Below, in pieces: positions 17,931 through 26,131 of a DNA stretch of 64,000 nucleotides. A program made the position numbers and the translations under genes. Source of the DNA: Polyangiaceae bacterium (GTDB taxonomy: Bacteria; Myxococcota_A; Polyangia; Polyangiales; Polyangiaceae); contig JADJRH010000011.1 in assembly GCA_016712345.1 (NCBI GenBank), positions 3,844,001 to 3,908,000 of the forward strand, written 5' to 3'. Under the pieces are notes generated by a model that was not told the origin of the DNA, did not search any database, and saw only the letters and a program-made list of their open reading frames with translations. Every line of letters begins with the position of its first letter. Position 1 is the first letter of the stretch.

Positions 17931-18398
17931 ATGACGACGCACCCCGCTCCTCGCCGCGCTTCGCTTCACGGTTTCACGGCGTTGGCGGCAGGTTTCGCAC
18001 TCTGCGTCGCCGGCTGCGCCGACGAAAGCGCCAAGGCCTACGCGGTACCCCAACAAGACGGAGCGTTAATGCTTGTCGCCGGCACATTTGACCGCTCGTG
18101 CGAAGAAGCTCTGTCGATCGTTTTTCAATGCGGCCGGTGGGAACTCTTCGTGCACGTCGACGCCGAAGATCAAACGCCCGGAGCCAAACCGATGGACAGC
18201 CCAAAAAGCTGGGCGCTCGGCTACTTCTCCGACGGAAGCCGCGACGGCGACGAGTGCAGCATCTACGGCGACACGTTTGAGATCGGCACGTTTGAAGTCA
18301 CCGAAATGAGCGGCGGGCGCGTGAAGTTTCGGTTTGATGGCACCGCCAACAACGACTTCAACGCCGACGGTGAATACGACGCGCCCCTATGCGAGTAG
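17931..18398 (+). CDS. Lipoprotein of unknown function
   Basis: A 155-residue protein from the ATG at 17931 (a TTG 18 bases earlier is less likely). The signal peptide ends in a lipobox FALCVAGC, with the lipid-carrying Cys near residue 29. The mature domain is beta-rich with acidic loops (ELFVHVDAEDQTPGAKP, GDECSIYGDTFEIGTFEVTE) and four cysteines that may pair. No family was recognised. The last ten bases overlap the start of the next gene, so it is probably in one transcript with the folE genes and the hydrolase. Confidence 0.78.
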   Translation: MTTHPAPRRASLHGFTALAAGFALCVAGCADESAKAYAVPQQDGALMLVAGTFDRSCEEALSIVFQCGRWELFVHVDAEDQTPGAKPMDSPKSWALGYFSDGSRDGDECSIYGDTFEIGTFEVTEMSGGRVKFRFDGTANNDFNADGEYDAPLCE

Positions 18399-19312
18399 CT
18401 GTGACCGCAAGCGGCAGATCGCCGTTTGAAGCGCGCACCGAAGACGGCCTCGTGTTGCGCGGTGATGTGATTGGTCCCGCCGCCCCGCGCGCGATCGCGA
18501 TCACCTTGCACGCCATGATGGTCAACCGTCGAACGATAGACCGCCCCGCAAACGGCGGCCTTTGCAGCGTCCTTGCCGAGAGCGGCATCACCGTCGTCAA
18601 TGTCGACTTCCGCGGCCACGGAACCAGCGACTCGGCGCCGGGCGAGCGCCCCGATCATTCGTACGACGACTTCGTTCTCCTCGACGTGCCCGCGATCATC
18701 GCGGCCATTAGGCGAAAATGGCCCGGTGTACCCATCGCCGTCGTCGGGCACAGCCTCGGCGGGCACGTTTCGCTGATCACTTCGGGCCTTCTTCCAGATC
18801 GAGCGCCCGACGCGCTGGTGATGTTGGCCGCCAATTTGTGGTTACCGCGCACCGAACCCAATGCCGCTTTGCGCGCCAAAAAGGCCGCGTTTCTCACAGC
18901 GTTCTCAGCTGTGGCCAACACCTTCGGGCAATTTAACTCCAAGCTGTTTCGCGTTGGCACCGACACCGAGTCCGCGGTGTACGCAGACCAATTCGTGCGC
19001 TTTTGGCGAAACAACGCTCTCGCAAGTCGCGACGGCTCCGTCGACTACGAGGCCGCACTCGCACGGGCGCGCCTCCATGTGTACTCCATTGCGAGCGAAG
19101 GCGATAAGCTTCTGGCCAACCCCGCGTCCGTTCAAGGCTTCACCAACTTGGCGTCGAACGCGCGCGTCACCCATCGCGTTGTGGCGCACGGTGAACTCGG
19201 CAGCCGCGCGCCAAGCCACATGGAGCTTGTGACCTCCAGCGCAAGCAAGCCGCTTTGGCTCGACATTGCCCGCTATCTCCACAGCACGCTCCGCCCGAAA
19301 AACACCGAATAG
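18389..19312 (+). CDS. Alpha/beta-hydrolase
   Basis: A 307-residue protein with the alpha/beta-hydrolase fold. The nucleophile elbow GHSLGG and the oxyanion region ITLHAMMVNRRT are visible, followed by DFRGHGTSD before it. A candidate acid and the His of the triad lie toward the end (SIASEGDKLL and ELGSRAPSHMEL). It has no signal peptide, so it is likely cytoplasmic. The substrate is not readable. Its start ATG lies ten bases inside the upstream lipoprotein gene. Confidence 0.82.
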   Translation: MRVAVTASGRSPFEARTEDGLVLRGDVIGPAAPRAIAITLHAMMVNRRTIDRPANGGLCSVLAESGITVVNVDFRGHGTSDSAPGERPDHSYDDFVLLDVPAIIAAIRRKWPGVPIAVVGHSLGGHVSLITSGLLPDRAPDALVMLAANLWLPRTEPNAALRAKKAAFLTAFSAVANTFGQFNSKLFRVGTDTESAVYADQFVRFWRNNALASRDGSVDYEAALARARLHVYSIASEGDKLLANPASVQGFTNLASNARVTHRVVAHGELGSRAPSHMELVTSSASKPLWLDIARYLHSTLRPKNTE

Positions 19313-19388
19313 CCGCATCGGCACCGGCTGAGTCCGTGGAGCCGCCGTCGTTGGTGACGCGCGCGCCGAGACGCGTTACCCGCATTTC

Positions 19389-20222
19389 GTGGCTCACGAA
19401 ACCTCGGCCGCATTCGGTGCGGCCACCGACACGCTTCCGCGTTGCTCCACCCAAGAAGTGATCGATCGCCTCGCCCGCGCTCTCGATCAGTTGCCACAAG
19501 GGGCACGCGCCGCAGTGGCATTCGATGCCGACAACACCATCTGGAAAGGTGATGTCGGCGTTGACCTGTTTGAGGTGCTCCTCGAAGAAAACGGCATTCG
19601 GCCCACCGCGGCCGAAGCCCTTCAAACATTGGCGCGCGAAGTAAACGTGGGCGTCGGGTGTACACCTGTTGAAACCGCCCGGCGCCTTTACGAATCGTGG
19701 GAAAAAAAGCTCACGCCCAACTGCCCTGAAGACAAAACATTCGCGATGATGGCTTGGATCTACGCGGGGTTCACTCCCGACGAGTTGTGGGCCTTCGCCG
19801 ATCGCGTGCTCACAGCGCGCGGCATTCAAGAGCGCATTCGCCCCGAAATTCGCGCCATCGTGGAGTGGGCCCGCACCCGCGACGTCGAAGTGCTCGTTGC
19901 TTCGGCCTCACCGCGTACACCTGTCGAAGTGGGCGTTCGTCACTTGGGCATCGGCCCCGAAAACGTTTTCGCGATGACTTCCAAGATCGAAGCCGGTGTA
20001 CTCGCGCCGCAATTGGTGGGCATCTTTGTGTACGCAGACGGCAAAGCCACCGCCGTTCGTGAAGGTCGCCCCGGCATCTCGGTGCTCGGCGGTTTCGGCG
20101 ACAGCGCCTACGACGGGGCGCTCATGCGCATGAGCGCCGTTCCGTGCGCGGTCAGCCCCGGCCCGGGCCTCTTGCTTGCCGCGCCCAATATTCCCGGCCT
20201 CATTGAACTCGTCACAACCTAA
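19389..20222 (+). CDS. HAD-superfamily phosphatase next to an Ugp-like importer
   Basis: A 277-residue protein. HAD motif I is VAFDADNTIWKGD with nucleophile D46 and general acid D48; motif II is LVASASP; motif IV is GGFGDSAYDGALM. The long helical cap between motifs I and II (about 55-140) resembles the phosphoserine phosphatase group. It starts at a GTG with no clear ribosome site, 76 bases after the hydrolase. The stop lies eight bases before the ABC ATPase gene, so it is probably co-transcribed with the importer. If the importer takes up a phosphorylated compound such as glycerol 3-phosphate, this enzyme could dephosphorylate it; that is inference. Confidence 0.83.
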   Translation: MAHETSAAFGAATDTLPRCSTQEVIDRLARALDQLPQGARAAVAFDADNTIWKGDVGVDLFEVLLEENGIRPTAAEALQTLAREVNVGVGCTPVETARRLYESWEKKLTPNCPEDKTFAMMAWIYAGFTPDELWAFADRVLTARGIQERIRPEIRAIVEWARTRDVEVLVASASPRTPVEVGVRHLGIGPENVFAMTSKIEAGVLAPQLVGIFVYADGKATAVREGRPGISVLGGFGDSAYDGALMRMSAVPCAVSPGPGLLLAAPNIPGLIELVTT

Positions 20223-20230
20223 TCGCCGAC

Positions 20231-21307
20231 ATGGCCACCCTCACGCTGCGGAGCCTCACGCGTCGCCACGAAAGCACCGAGCGACCCGCCCTCGACCAAC
20301 TTTCGATCGAAGTGGGCGACGGTGAGCTGCTCGTGGTTGTCGGCCCCTCGGGATGCGGAAAATCCACGGCGCTTCGATTGATCGCGGGGCTCGACACCCC
20401 CGACGGCGGCTCGGTACACATCGACGATCGCAACGTAACGCACACGCCCCCGCAAGACCGCGACGTGGCGATGGTGTTTCAAGGATACGCCCTGTATCCG
20501 CACTTAACCGCGCGCGACAACATCGCGTTTCCCCTTAAAATGAAGGGGATCGCGCGCGCCGAACGCGACCGCCGCGTGGGTGAAGTCGCCGACATGCTCG
20601 GCCTCGCAAAGCTTCTCGATCGCCATCCGGGCGCGCTTTCGGGCGGTGAGCGGCAGCGTGTTGCGATGGGCCGCGCGATCGTGCGCCGACCCAAAGTGTT
20701 TCTCTTCGACGAGCCGCTCGCCAATCTCGATGCCGCCCTGCGCGCCGAACTGCGCGTGGAGCTGGCTTCGCTCGTGCGTCGCCTTCGCACCACGGCGATC
20801 TACGTTACGCACGACCAGGCCGAAGCGATGACAATGGGCGACCGAATTTGTGTACTCAATGCCGGCACGCTTCAACAGATCGACAAGCCCCGAGCCATTT
20901 ACGAAACGCCCGCCAATCTCTTCGTCGCCTCTTTCCTCGGTGCGCCGCCGATGAACCTCATTGAGGGGGCGCGCGCTCCCCTCCCCTTGGCGCTCAACAC
21001 CGGTTTGCCCGATCGCATCACGCTCGGCGCGCGCCCCGAACATGTCCACATCACCGCGGCGAAAGAACAACAAGGTCACCCCGCCGATGTGTACTTCGAG
21101 GCCAACGTTGTCGACGCCGAACCGCTCGGAGCGGAGACGCACGTGCGCCTCGACGCCGACGGAACGCTTTTTTGGGCGCGCGCGCCGGGGTTCGACGCAC
21201 CGGCGCGGGGCAGTCGTGTACACATTCGCATCCCCTTTGAGCGCCTCCATTGGTTCAACACTGAAACGCGGGAGCGCATCGATCCGCCCCAAAACGGTGG
21301 GCCGTGA
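20231..21307 (+). CDS. ABC transporter ATP-binding protein, UgpC/MalK type
   Basis: A 358-residue ATPase. Walker A GPSGCGKST (about 38-46), Q-loop VFQGYALYPHL, signature LSGGERQRVAMGRA, Walker B VFLFDEPLANLD and switch His YVTHDQAEAMTM are intact. After residue 240 there is a TOBE-like regulatory domain of about 115 residues (RITLGARPEHVHI, EPLGAETHVRLDADG), which marks the carbohydrate-import (CUT1) class. It energises the two permeases encoded downstream. The stop overlaps the GTG start of the binding-protein gene by four bases. Confidence 0.92.
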   Translation: MATLTLRSLTRRHESTERPALDQLSIEVGDGELLVVVGPSGCGKSTALRLIAGLDTPDGGSVHIDDRNVTHTPPQDRDVAMVFQGYALYPHLTARDNIAFPLKMKGIARAERDRRVGEVADMLGLAKLLDRHPGALSGGERQRVAMGRAIVRRPKVFLFDEPLANLDAALRAELRVELASLVRRLRTTAIYVTHDQAEAMTMGDRICVLNAGTLQQIDKPRAIYETPANLFVASFLGAPPMNLIEGARAPLPLALNTGLPDRITLGARPEHVHITAAKEQQGHPADVYFEANVVDAEPLGAETHVRLDADGTLFWARAPGFDAPARGSRVHIRIPFERLHWFNTETRERIDPPQNGGP

Positions 21308-22614
21308 AAGCGCCCCGAGCATTGCGTACACATCTGTCGCGACGCGCGATGATGAGGTCGCTTGCAGCTTCGTTCGCCGCCGTTTCGGGATCCGCGCTCA
21401 CACAGGCGTGTACACCTGTCGATGAATCGGGGCGCACCGTCGTTTCGCTGTGGTTCGCGTACGGCGGCAAAAACCGCGAAGAGCTGCTCGCGCTCGTGAC
21501 CGACTTCAACGCGTCGCAAACAGCTGTGCGCGTCGTGCCCACGTATCAGGGCGACTATTTTGAAGCCCTCGCCAAACTTCGCACCGCGATCGGCGCCAAC
21601 GCCGCGCCCGCGCTCACGCACGTGATCGGTGAAGTGCTCCCCTACTTGGCCGAAGCCGGCGCGCTCGCGCCTCTCGATCGCTTTGCCCCCGCATCCTCAT
21701 TCGAACTCGTTTCGGCGATCGCTCAGTCGGGAAGTTATTTCGGCGGCGCGGATCGCCCGCTCTGGGGCCTGCCCTTCAATCGCTCCACGCCGATTGCGTA
21801 CATCAACGGCAACGTTCTCAACGAGCTGGGTGTACACCCGCCGAGCACGTGGGAAGAGCTTCGAACGTTCGCCAAAAATGCGACGCGCCGAAACGCCGAC
21901 GACAGCGTGAGCCGTTGGGGTTTTGAATGCCCCGTTGATTGGTGGTTTTGGGCCGCCATGGTCGGCCAGGCCGGCGCCAATGTGATCGAGCCCAACGGCG
22001 ACATTTCGCTCGGCGGTGAAGCAGGCGTGAAGGCGCTGCGCTTTTGGCAAACCCTCGTTCACGAAGACCGCACAATGAAGCCGCCGCCCGGGCGCGACTA
22101 CAACTCGTGGCAGGTAACGAACGGTGACTTTTTGGCCGAGCGATCCGCCATGATCTGGACGTCCACGGCGTTTCTTCGCTACCTCGAAAACAACGCCAAA
22201 TTCCCTGTGATCGCAGCCCCTCTTCCGCGCGACGTCCGCCGAAGTGTACCCATCGGTGGAACGCTGTTTGTCATGCCTCGCGGCAATCCCGAACGCGTGG
22301 AGCGCGCCGCACACCAATTTCTCACCTGGATGATGGCGCCCGAGCAGGCCAACCGCTGGGCGACGCGCACGGGGTACCTTCCGGTGTCGCGCGCGGGCCT
22401 CGAAAAGCTTCGATCCTCGGGGTACTACGAACAGCATCCCAACGACGGCGTGGCGGTTGAGCAGCTCACCGTCGCCACCGCTTGGCCTTGGTCCACAGAA
22501 CTTTTTCGAGTTCAGCGCGAAGCCGTTCAACCGCGCCTCGAAGAAGCCGTCCTCGCGCAAAAAGACGCGGCCTCGGTGCTTGAAGCGGCTCGTGTCACCG
22601 CGCGGGAGCCGTGA
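21304..22614 (+). CDS. ABC transporter substrate-binding lipoprotein, UgpB-like
   Basis: A 436-residue family-1 solute-binding protein. The leader contains SRRAMMR, a twin-arginine-like motif, then LAASFAAVSGSALTQAC with a lipobox-like Cys near residue 36, so it may be a Tat-exported lipoprotein. The mature part has RVVPTYQGDYFEALAKLRTA, a segment typical of UgpB, and GYLPVSRAGLEKLRSSGYY near the end. Its GTG start overlaps the ATPase stop (GTGA) and its stop overlaps the permease GTG in the same way. Family knowledge points to glycerol 3-phosphate, glycerophosphodiesters or a sugar as ligand; the ligand cannot be decided here. Confidence 0.9.
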   Translation: MKAPRALRTHLSRRAMMRSLAASFAAVSGSALTQACTPVDESGRTVVSLWFAYGGKNREELLALVTDFNASQTAVRVVPTYQGDYFEALAKLRTAIGANAAPALTHVIGEVLPYLAEAGALAPLDRFAPASSFELVSAIAQSGSYFGGADRPLWGLPFNRSTPIAYINGNVLNELGVHPPSTWEELRTFAKNATRRNADDSVSRWGFECPVDWWFWAAMVGQAGANVIEPNGDISLGGEAGVKALRFWQTLVHEDRTMKPPPGRDYNSWQVTNGDFLAERSAMIWTSTAFLRYLENNAKFPVIAAPLPRDVRRSVPIGGTLFVMPRGNPERVERAAHQFLTWMMAPEQANRWATRTGYLPVSRAGLEKLRSSGYYEQHPNDGVAVEQLTVATAWPWSTELFRVQREAVQPRLEEAVLAQKDAASVLEAARVTAREP

Positions 22615-23537
22615 CGATCATGAACCCGCGAACCCGCCTTCAGCCGTACCTGTTTCTTTTTCCAACGCTGCTCACGCTCGGCTTGTTTTTCATCGCGCCA
22701 CTCGTTATCGCCCTCAAAAACAGCTTCTTTTCGTGGGACATGCTCACGCCGCCCAAATATGTCGGCGGCGCCAATTACGCGTCGCTCCTCAAGTCGGGCG
22801 AACTCACGGGCATCCTCGCGCGCACCGGTGTGTACAGTTTGGTGGTTGTCACCTTGTCGCTCGCGTTGGGCCTCGGCCTTGCGCTCGCTCTCGATCGACC
22901 GGGCCGCATTTTCAGCTTCGTTCGGAGCGCGGTGTTCAGCGCGTATGTGGTTTCGTGGGTTGCCGTCGCCCTTTTGTGGATGTGGCTTCTCGATGCCGAC
23001 GCCGGAATTGTCGGTGGCATTGTGCGTACACTTGGTGGCAAGCCCACCAACCTTCTGGCTGATCCCGATCGCGCTCTGTTTGCTGTAGCCCTCGTTTCGG
23101 TGTGGAAACTCACCGGGTATTCGATGGTGATTTTTATCGCCGGGCTTCAGGACGTCCCGCGAAACGTTCTCGAAGCCGCCTCCCTCGACGGCGCCGGTCC
23201 CGTGCGCCGCTTTTGGGAAATCACGTGGCCTTTGCTCCGCCCGAGCGCCGCGTTCGTCGGCACAACATCACTCCTCGCAAGCTTTCAAGCATTTGATGTG
23301 GTGCGCGTCATGACACAGGGCGGCCCGGTCAAATCCACAACGTTGTTTGTGTACGCCATTTACGAACACGTGTTTGTGAACCTTCGCGTCGGCCGCGCGA
23401 GCGCTCTCACTGTCATCTTCTTTTGTGTACTCATCGCTCTCACCGCGCTTCAACTCGCCGCTTGGAAACGCTCGTCAACGAACGCGGCATCGCGGGGCGG
23501 CGCGCTTTCAAAGTCCGCCTCGGGAGGCGCCGAGTGA
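22611..23537 (+). CDS. ABC transporter permease, UgpA type
   Basis: A 308-residue permease with six predicted membrane helices (first is LFLFPTLLTLGLFFIAPLVI). The cytoplasmic EAA-type coupling loop is present as VLEAASLDGAGPVRRFWEIT. It pairs with the next gene to form the heterodimeric channel of a CUT1 importer. The GTG at 22611 overlaps the previous stop (GTGA), as elsewhere in this operon; an in-frame ATG at 22620 is an alternative. The last codons overlap the next start. Confidence 0.91.
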   Translation: MTIMNPRTRLQPYLFLFPTLLTLGLFFIAPLVIALKNSFFSWDMLTPPKYVGGANYASLLKSGELTGILARTGVYSLVVVTLSLALGLGLALALDRPGRIFSFVRSAVFSAYVVSWVAVALLWMWLLDADAGIVGGIVRTLGGKPTNLLADPDRALFAVALVSVWKLTGYSMVIFIAGLQDVPRNVLEAASLDGAGPVRRFWEITWPLLRPSAAFVGTTSLLASFQAFDVVRVMTQGGPVKSTTLFVYAIYEHVFVNLRVGRASALTVIFFCVLIALTALQLAAWKRSSTNAASRGGALSKSASGGAE

Positions 23538-24352
23538 CGCACCGCCGCATTTGGCAGGCTCTCGCGAGCAACACCGCCCTCGTTCTCGTGGCGCTTTTGT
23601 GGCTCGGCCCGTACGTGTGGATGACGCTCACGTCGTTTAAGACGCTGCCTGAAATTGTGCAGGCGCCGCTCGCGCCGCTCCCTCGCTCGTTTCAGCTCGA
23701 TGCATATCGCGAAGTGGTTCGCTCGGCGCCGGTGGGGCGTCAGTTCGCTGTGACCATTGCCATGGCGGTTGCAATTGCGGCCCTTCAGATCACGCTGGCG
23801 CTCCCGGCGGGTTATGCGCTCGCCAAGTTGCGCTTCGTCGGCAAAAAGGCCGCGTTTGGTTTGGTTGTCGCCTGCCTTTTGATCCCGGCGCAGGTCACCT
23901 TCGTGCCCGTGTTTTCAATGCTCGGAAAGGTGGGCCTGGTAAACACGTTCGCCGCTCTCGTGTTGCCGTTTGCCGTGAGCGCTTTCGGAACATTTTTGGT
24001 GCGCCAAGCGCTCGCTCAGGTTCCCGACGAAATGATTGAAGCGGCCCGCCTCGACGGCGCGGGTGAACTCACGATTGTGTACACAATATTGGGGCCGATG
24101 GTGCGCCCCACGCTCGCCGCGCTCTTCGTTTTCAGCTTCGTGTTTCACTACAACGACTACTTTTGGCCGCTCGTTATGACCACCGACGACAACGTGCGTA
24201 CACTTCCGTTGGCCATTGCGCTCCTTCGCGAGCCGGGCTCCGGTGTACGCTGGCACATCGTGATGGCGGGCAACGTTTTGTTGAGTTTGCCCGTGCTCGC
24301 GGTGTTTGCGGCTGCGCAAAAACACCTGCTCCGAGCGGTCACTGCACGCTAG
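23534..24352 (+). CDS. ABC transporter permease, UgpE type
   Basis: A 272-residue permease. I placed the start at the GTG at 23534 because it forms the same 4-base GTGA overlap used by the other three importer genes and gives a normal N-terminus (THRRIWQALASNTALVLVAL); a longer frame reaching to 23423 would overlap the partner permease by 115 bases. Six helices are predicted. The coupling loop is MIEAARLDGAGELTIVYTIL. The stop codon is part of a CTAG that begins an inverted repeat, so transcription may end in the structured region that follows. Confidence 0.9.
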   Translation: MTHRRIWQALASNTALVLVALLWLGPYVWMTLTSFKTLPEIVQAPLAPLPRSFQLDAYREVVRSAPVGRQFAVTIAMAVAIAALQITLALPAGYALAKLRFVGKKAAFGLVVACLLIPAQVTFVPVFSMLGKVGLVNTFAALVLPFAVSAFGTFLVRQALAQVPDEMIEAARLDGAGELTIVYTILGPMVRPTLAALFVFSFVFHYNDYFWPLVMTTDDNVRTLPLAIALLREPGSGVRWHIVMAGNVLLSLPVLAVFAAAQKHLLRAVTAR

Positions 24353-24363
24353 GTGCCACCTAG
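24349..24363. repeat. 15-bp CTAG-bounded palindrome at the end of the importer operon
   Basis: CTAGGTG-C-CACCTAG is a perfect inverted repeat. Its first CTAG contains the stop codon of the permease and its second CTAG is shared with the next element (24360-24431). Confidence 0.85.
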
Positions 24364-24431
24364 TACCGCGATTCAATCAACCCGATGGGTTGATTGCCGC
24401 TGCTTCGCAGCGCTCGAAATCGCGGTACTAG
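24360..24431. repeat. 72-bp CTAG-bounded element folding as a three-way junction
   Basis: Outer arms CTAGTACCGCGATT (24360-24373) and its exact complement (24418-24431) give a 14-bp stem. Inside are two perfect hairpins: CAATCAACCC-GAT-GGGTTGATTG (24374-24396) and CGCTGC-TTC-GCAGCG (24398-24412). Only about six junction bases stay unpaired besides the loops. It is too regular for chance and resembles a small mobile palindromic unit (REP- or MITE-like). It is not a tRNA. Confidence 0.9.
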
Positions 24432-24441
24432 TTTTGTTTCC

Positions 24442-24482
24442 GTGGGGCATTCGCCCCACACCCCGGCCGCGCAGGCGCGGCC
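24442..24482. repeat. Two adjacent GC-rich hairpins
   Basis: GTGGGGC-ATTC-GCCCCAC occupies 24442-24459 and GGCCGCGC-AG-GCGCGGCC occupies 24465-24482. Both stems are perfect. No T tract follows, so they are not classical Rho-independent terminators, though they lie just after the importer operon. Confidence 0.75.
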
Positions 24483-24563
24483 CTAGTGCACCGAGTTGAT
24501 AAGGCGACGAAGCGTTACTGTGATTCATCTGAACCCTTCAGTTCTACGGAATCGGTGCACTAG
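24483..24563. repeat. 81-bp CTAG-bounded inverted-repeat element
   Basis: Perfect 12-bp arms CTAGTGCACCGA (24483-24494) and TCGGTGCACTAG (24552-24563). The interior is AT-richer than the surroundings and has a small CTGAA-CCC-TTCAG hairpin. The right CTAG is shared with the next element. Confidence 0.85.
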
Positions 24564-24643
24564 AGCACCGATCATCTTGAATCGCGAATGAACTCAGCAA
24601 TTTGTGAATATTGAAAATCTTTAACAATCTCGGGGTGCTCTAG
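24560..24643. repeat. 84-bp CTAG-bounded inverted-repeat element
   Basis: Arms CTAGAGCACC (24560-24569) and GGTGCTCTAG (24634-24643) are perfect over 10 bp. A second right arm, TCGGTGCTCTAG, lies at 24990-25001 and matches the left arm over 12 bp, so this unit may be nested in a larger one ending at 25001. The interior is AT-rich (AATTTGTGAATATTGAAAAT). Confidence 0.8.
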
Positions 24644-24656
24644 CTTTCTTTACCCA

Positions 24657-24684
24657 GGGAGCGAGGGCTCGCGCCCTCGCTCCC
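24657..24684. repeat. Perfect 12-bp stem hairpin
   Basis: GGGAGCGAGGGC (24657-24668), loop TCGC, and the exact complement (24673-24684). No T tract follows on either strand. Confidence 0.8.
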
Positions 24685-24692
24685 CGCGCACG

Positions 24693-24827
24693 GGTCGCTC
24701 CTGACCTGTGCACATCTCGCGGCGACGGTTTTTCCCAAGCGCCCGCGGATGGGGCCCCCTAACCCCCACCGCAGTGGCGCGTGGGGCCCAAACCGCACCG
24801 CTCGAACGCGCACAGGTCACTCGCTCC
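24693..24827. repeat. Dispersed structured repeat, copy A (135 bp)
   Basis: Begins GGTCGCTCCTGACC and ends GGTCACTCGCTCC. TGACCTGTGC (24702-24711) pairs perfectly with 24810-24819. Between them lie two GGGGCCC boxes and CACCGCTCGAAC. The same boxes in the same order occur in copy B at 41179-41316, where the inner stem has different bases that still pair. No open frame is shared, so the element is non-coding. Confidence 0.75.
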
Positions 24828-25144
24828 CTAACCCCCAACTCCGAGCAAGTCGGCCGCGGGGCCCAGAACGTAGCGATCCGAACTGGGTGTCTGTCACGCG
24901 GTGGGAGCTTCGGGCCTGACGTTTCTGCCTCGCTTTTGCCTGTTTGAGTACACAACTAAACTATCTGTTTGGTTACGGAATCAACCTATTCGGTGCTCTA
25001 GGCCCCCCGCGGCGCGCGGAGCGAGCGAAGCGAGTGAGCACGACGCTTGGGGGGCACGGCGCGACGGAGCGCCAGCGAACGGAGCGGCAATGGGGGGCAG
25101 CTAAAAATGGCTTCAATTAAAGTGCGAGACGCAATGTGTACACA
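24828..25144. other. Non-coding remainder of the repeat-rich region
   Basis: No gene seen. It contains the second right arm TCGGTGCTCTAG (24990-25001), then a GC-rich purine-biased run (25002-25100) with complementary CCCCCC and GGGGGG blocks, and a GTGTACAC palindrome at 25136-25143 just after the stop of the minus-strand SDR gene. It is the 3' side of that gene and may hold its terminator. Confidence 0.5.
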
Positions 25145-26014
25145 TCACTTGCGAATCATGTTCATCAGGCTTGCGAGCACGCCGTCTTCGCCGCTGCCTT
25201 TGCCTTCGGAAACGGACTTCATCGCGCGCGGAACAATGCGTTTGTAAAACCCTTCAGGGTCGGCCCGCTTGAGGCGCCAGCCCCAGAGTCCGTCCGAGTG
25301 CGGCACAATGTAGAGTTCACCGCGGTCCACCGATCGCAGGGTAATTTCAGCGATTTCATCGGCGCTTTTTTTGGCCCGCGCCATCATTTTTTCGCCCATC
25401 TCACGTGTACCTTCGCCGTGCGATCGGCTCGACGTGTGAATGTTGGTGCGAATAAACGTAGGGCACAAAACGCTCACGCCGATTCCATCGGGAGCCACTT
25501 CCACCGAGAGCGATTCTGAAAGCGCGACAACGCCGGCCTTTGCAACGTTGTACGGCGCAAGGCCCGGCCCGCAGATGAGCCCGGCGGCCGATGCAACGTT
25601 GACGAAATGACCGCTCTTCTGCGCTCGAAAATGAGGCAAAAACGCGAGCGTCCCGTAGATAACGCCCCACAGGTTAATGCCCATGAGCCACTCCCAATCG
25701 TCGACCGGAATCTCATGAACGGGGCCGCCGACCGCAACGCCCGCGTTGTTGAAGATCACGTCGGTGCCGCCGAAATGTTTGGTCATCACGTCGGGCAGCG
25801 CGAACATTTCATCGCGTTTTGAAACGTCGCACCGCAGGCTTTCTGCGGTTCCGCCCGCGGATCGAACGTCTTTTGCGGTTTGCGTTGCCGCTTCGGCATT
25901 GATGTCGGCGACGAGGACGCGCGCTCCGCGTTTTGCGAGAGCCAAACAAAAAGCGCGGCCGATGCCGCTTCCGCCGCCGGTAACGACAGCGCGGGGATTG
26001 GATGCGAGGGCCAT
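25145..26014 (-). CDS. Short-chain dehydrogenase/reductase
   Basis: A 289-residue classical SDR. TGGGSGIG (about 12-19) binds the cofactor, DVSKRDE follows, NNAGVAVGG is the stabilising motif, and the active site is ASAAGLICGPGLAPYNVAKAG with Tyr and Lys in YNVAK. The C-terminal 60 residues (WGWRLKRADPEGFYKRIVPR) extend past the core, as in SDRs annotated as acting on lipophilic alcohols. The ATG at 26014 is natural. Substrate unknown. It faces the TPR gene at 26132 across a short divergent region. Confidence 0.88.
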   Translation of the reverse strand: MALASNPRAVVTGGGSGIGRAFCLALAKRGARVLVADINAEAATQTAKDVRSAGGTAESLRCDVSKRDEMFALPDVMTKHFGGTDVIFNNAGVAVGGPVHEIPVDDWEWLMGINLWGVIYGTLAFLPHFRAQKSGHFVNVASAAGLICGPGLAPYNVAKAGVVALSESLSVEVAPDGIGVSVLCPTFIRTNIHTSSRSHGEGTREMGEKMMARAKKSADEIAEITLRSVDRGELYIVPHSDGLWGWRLKRADPEGFYKRIVPRAMKSVSEGKGSGEDGVLASLMNMIRK

Positions 26015-26050
26015 AAACGCTCGGTAGCTGAACCCGAACGGCGCGTCATT

Positions 26051-26064
26051 GCTTCGCGCGAAGC
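26051..26064. promoter_or_regulatory. 14-bp perfect palindrome in a divergent promoter region
   Basis: GCTTCGCGCGAAGC lies between the starts of the SDR gene (minus) and the TPR gene (plus), 37 bases upstream of the first and 68 of the second. It may be a regulator binding site. GC content makes short palindromes common, so this is weak. Confidence 0.3.
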
Positions 26065-26131
26065 GTCTCTTGCCGGGCCTGACACGACAAAGAGGGATGA
26101 CTCAAAATGATCGTTGTTTTAGCGTTCGACC

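Noticed and set aside
24360..24431. Three-way junction considered as a tRNA
   Set aside because: The acceptor-like stem is 14 bp, there are only two inner arms with 3-base loops, no T-loop or anticodon motif and no CCA.
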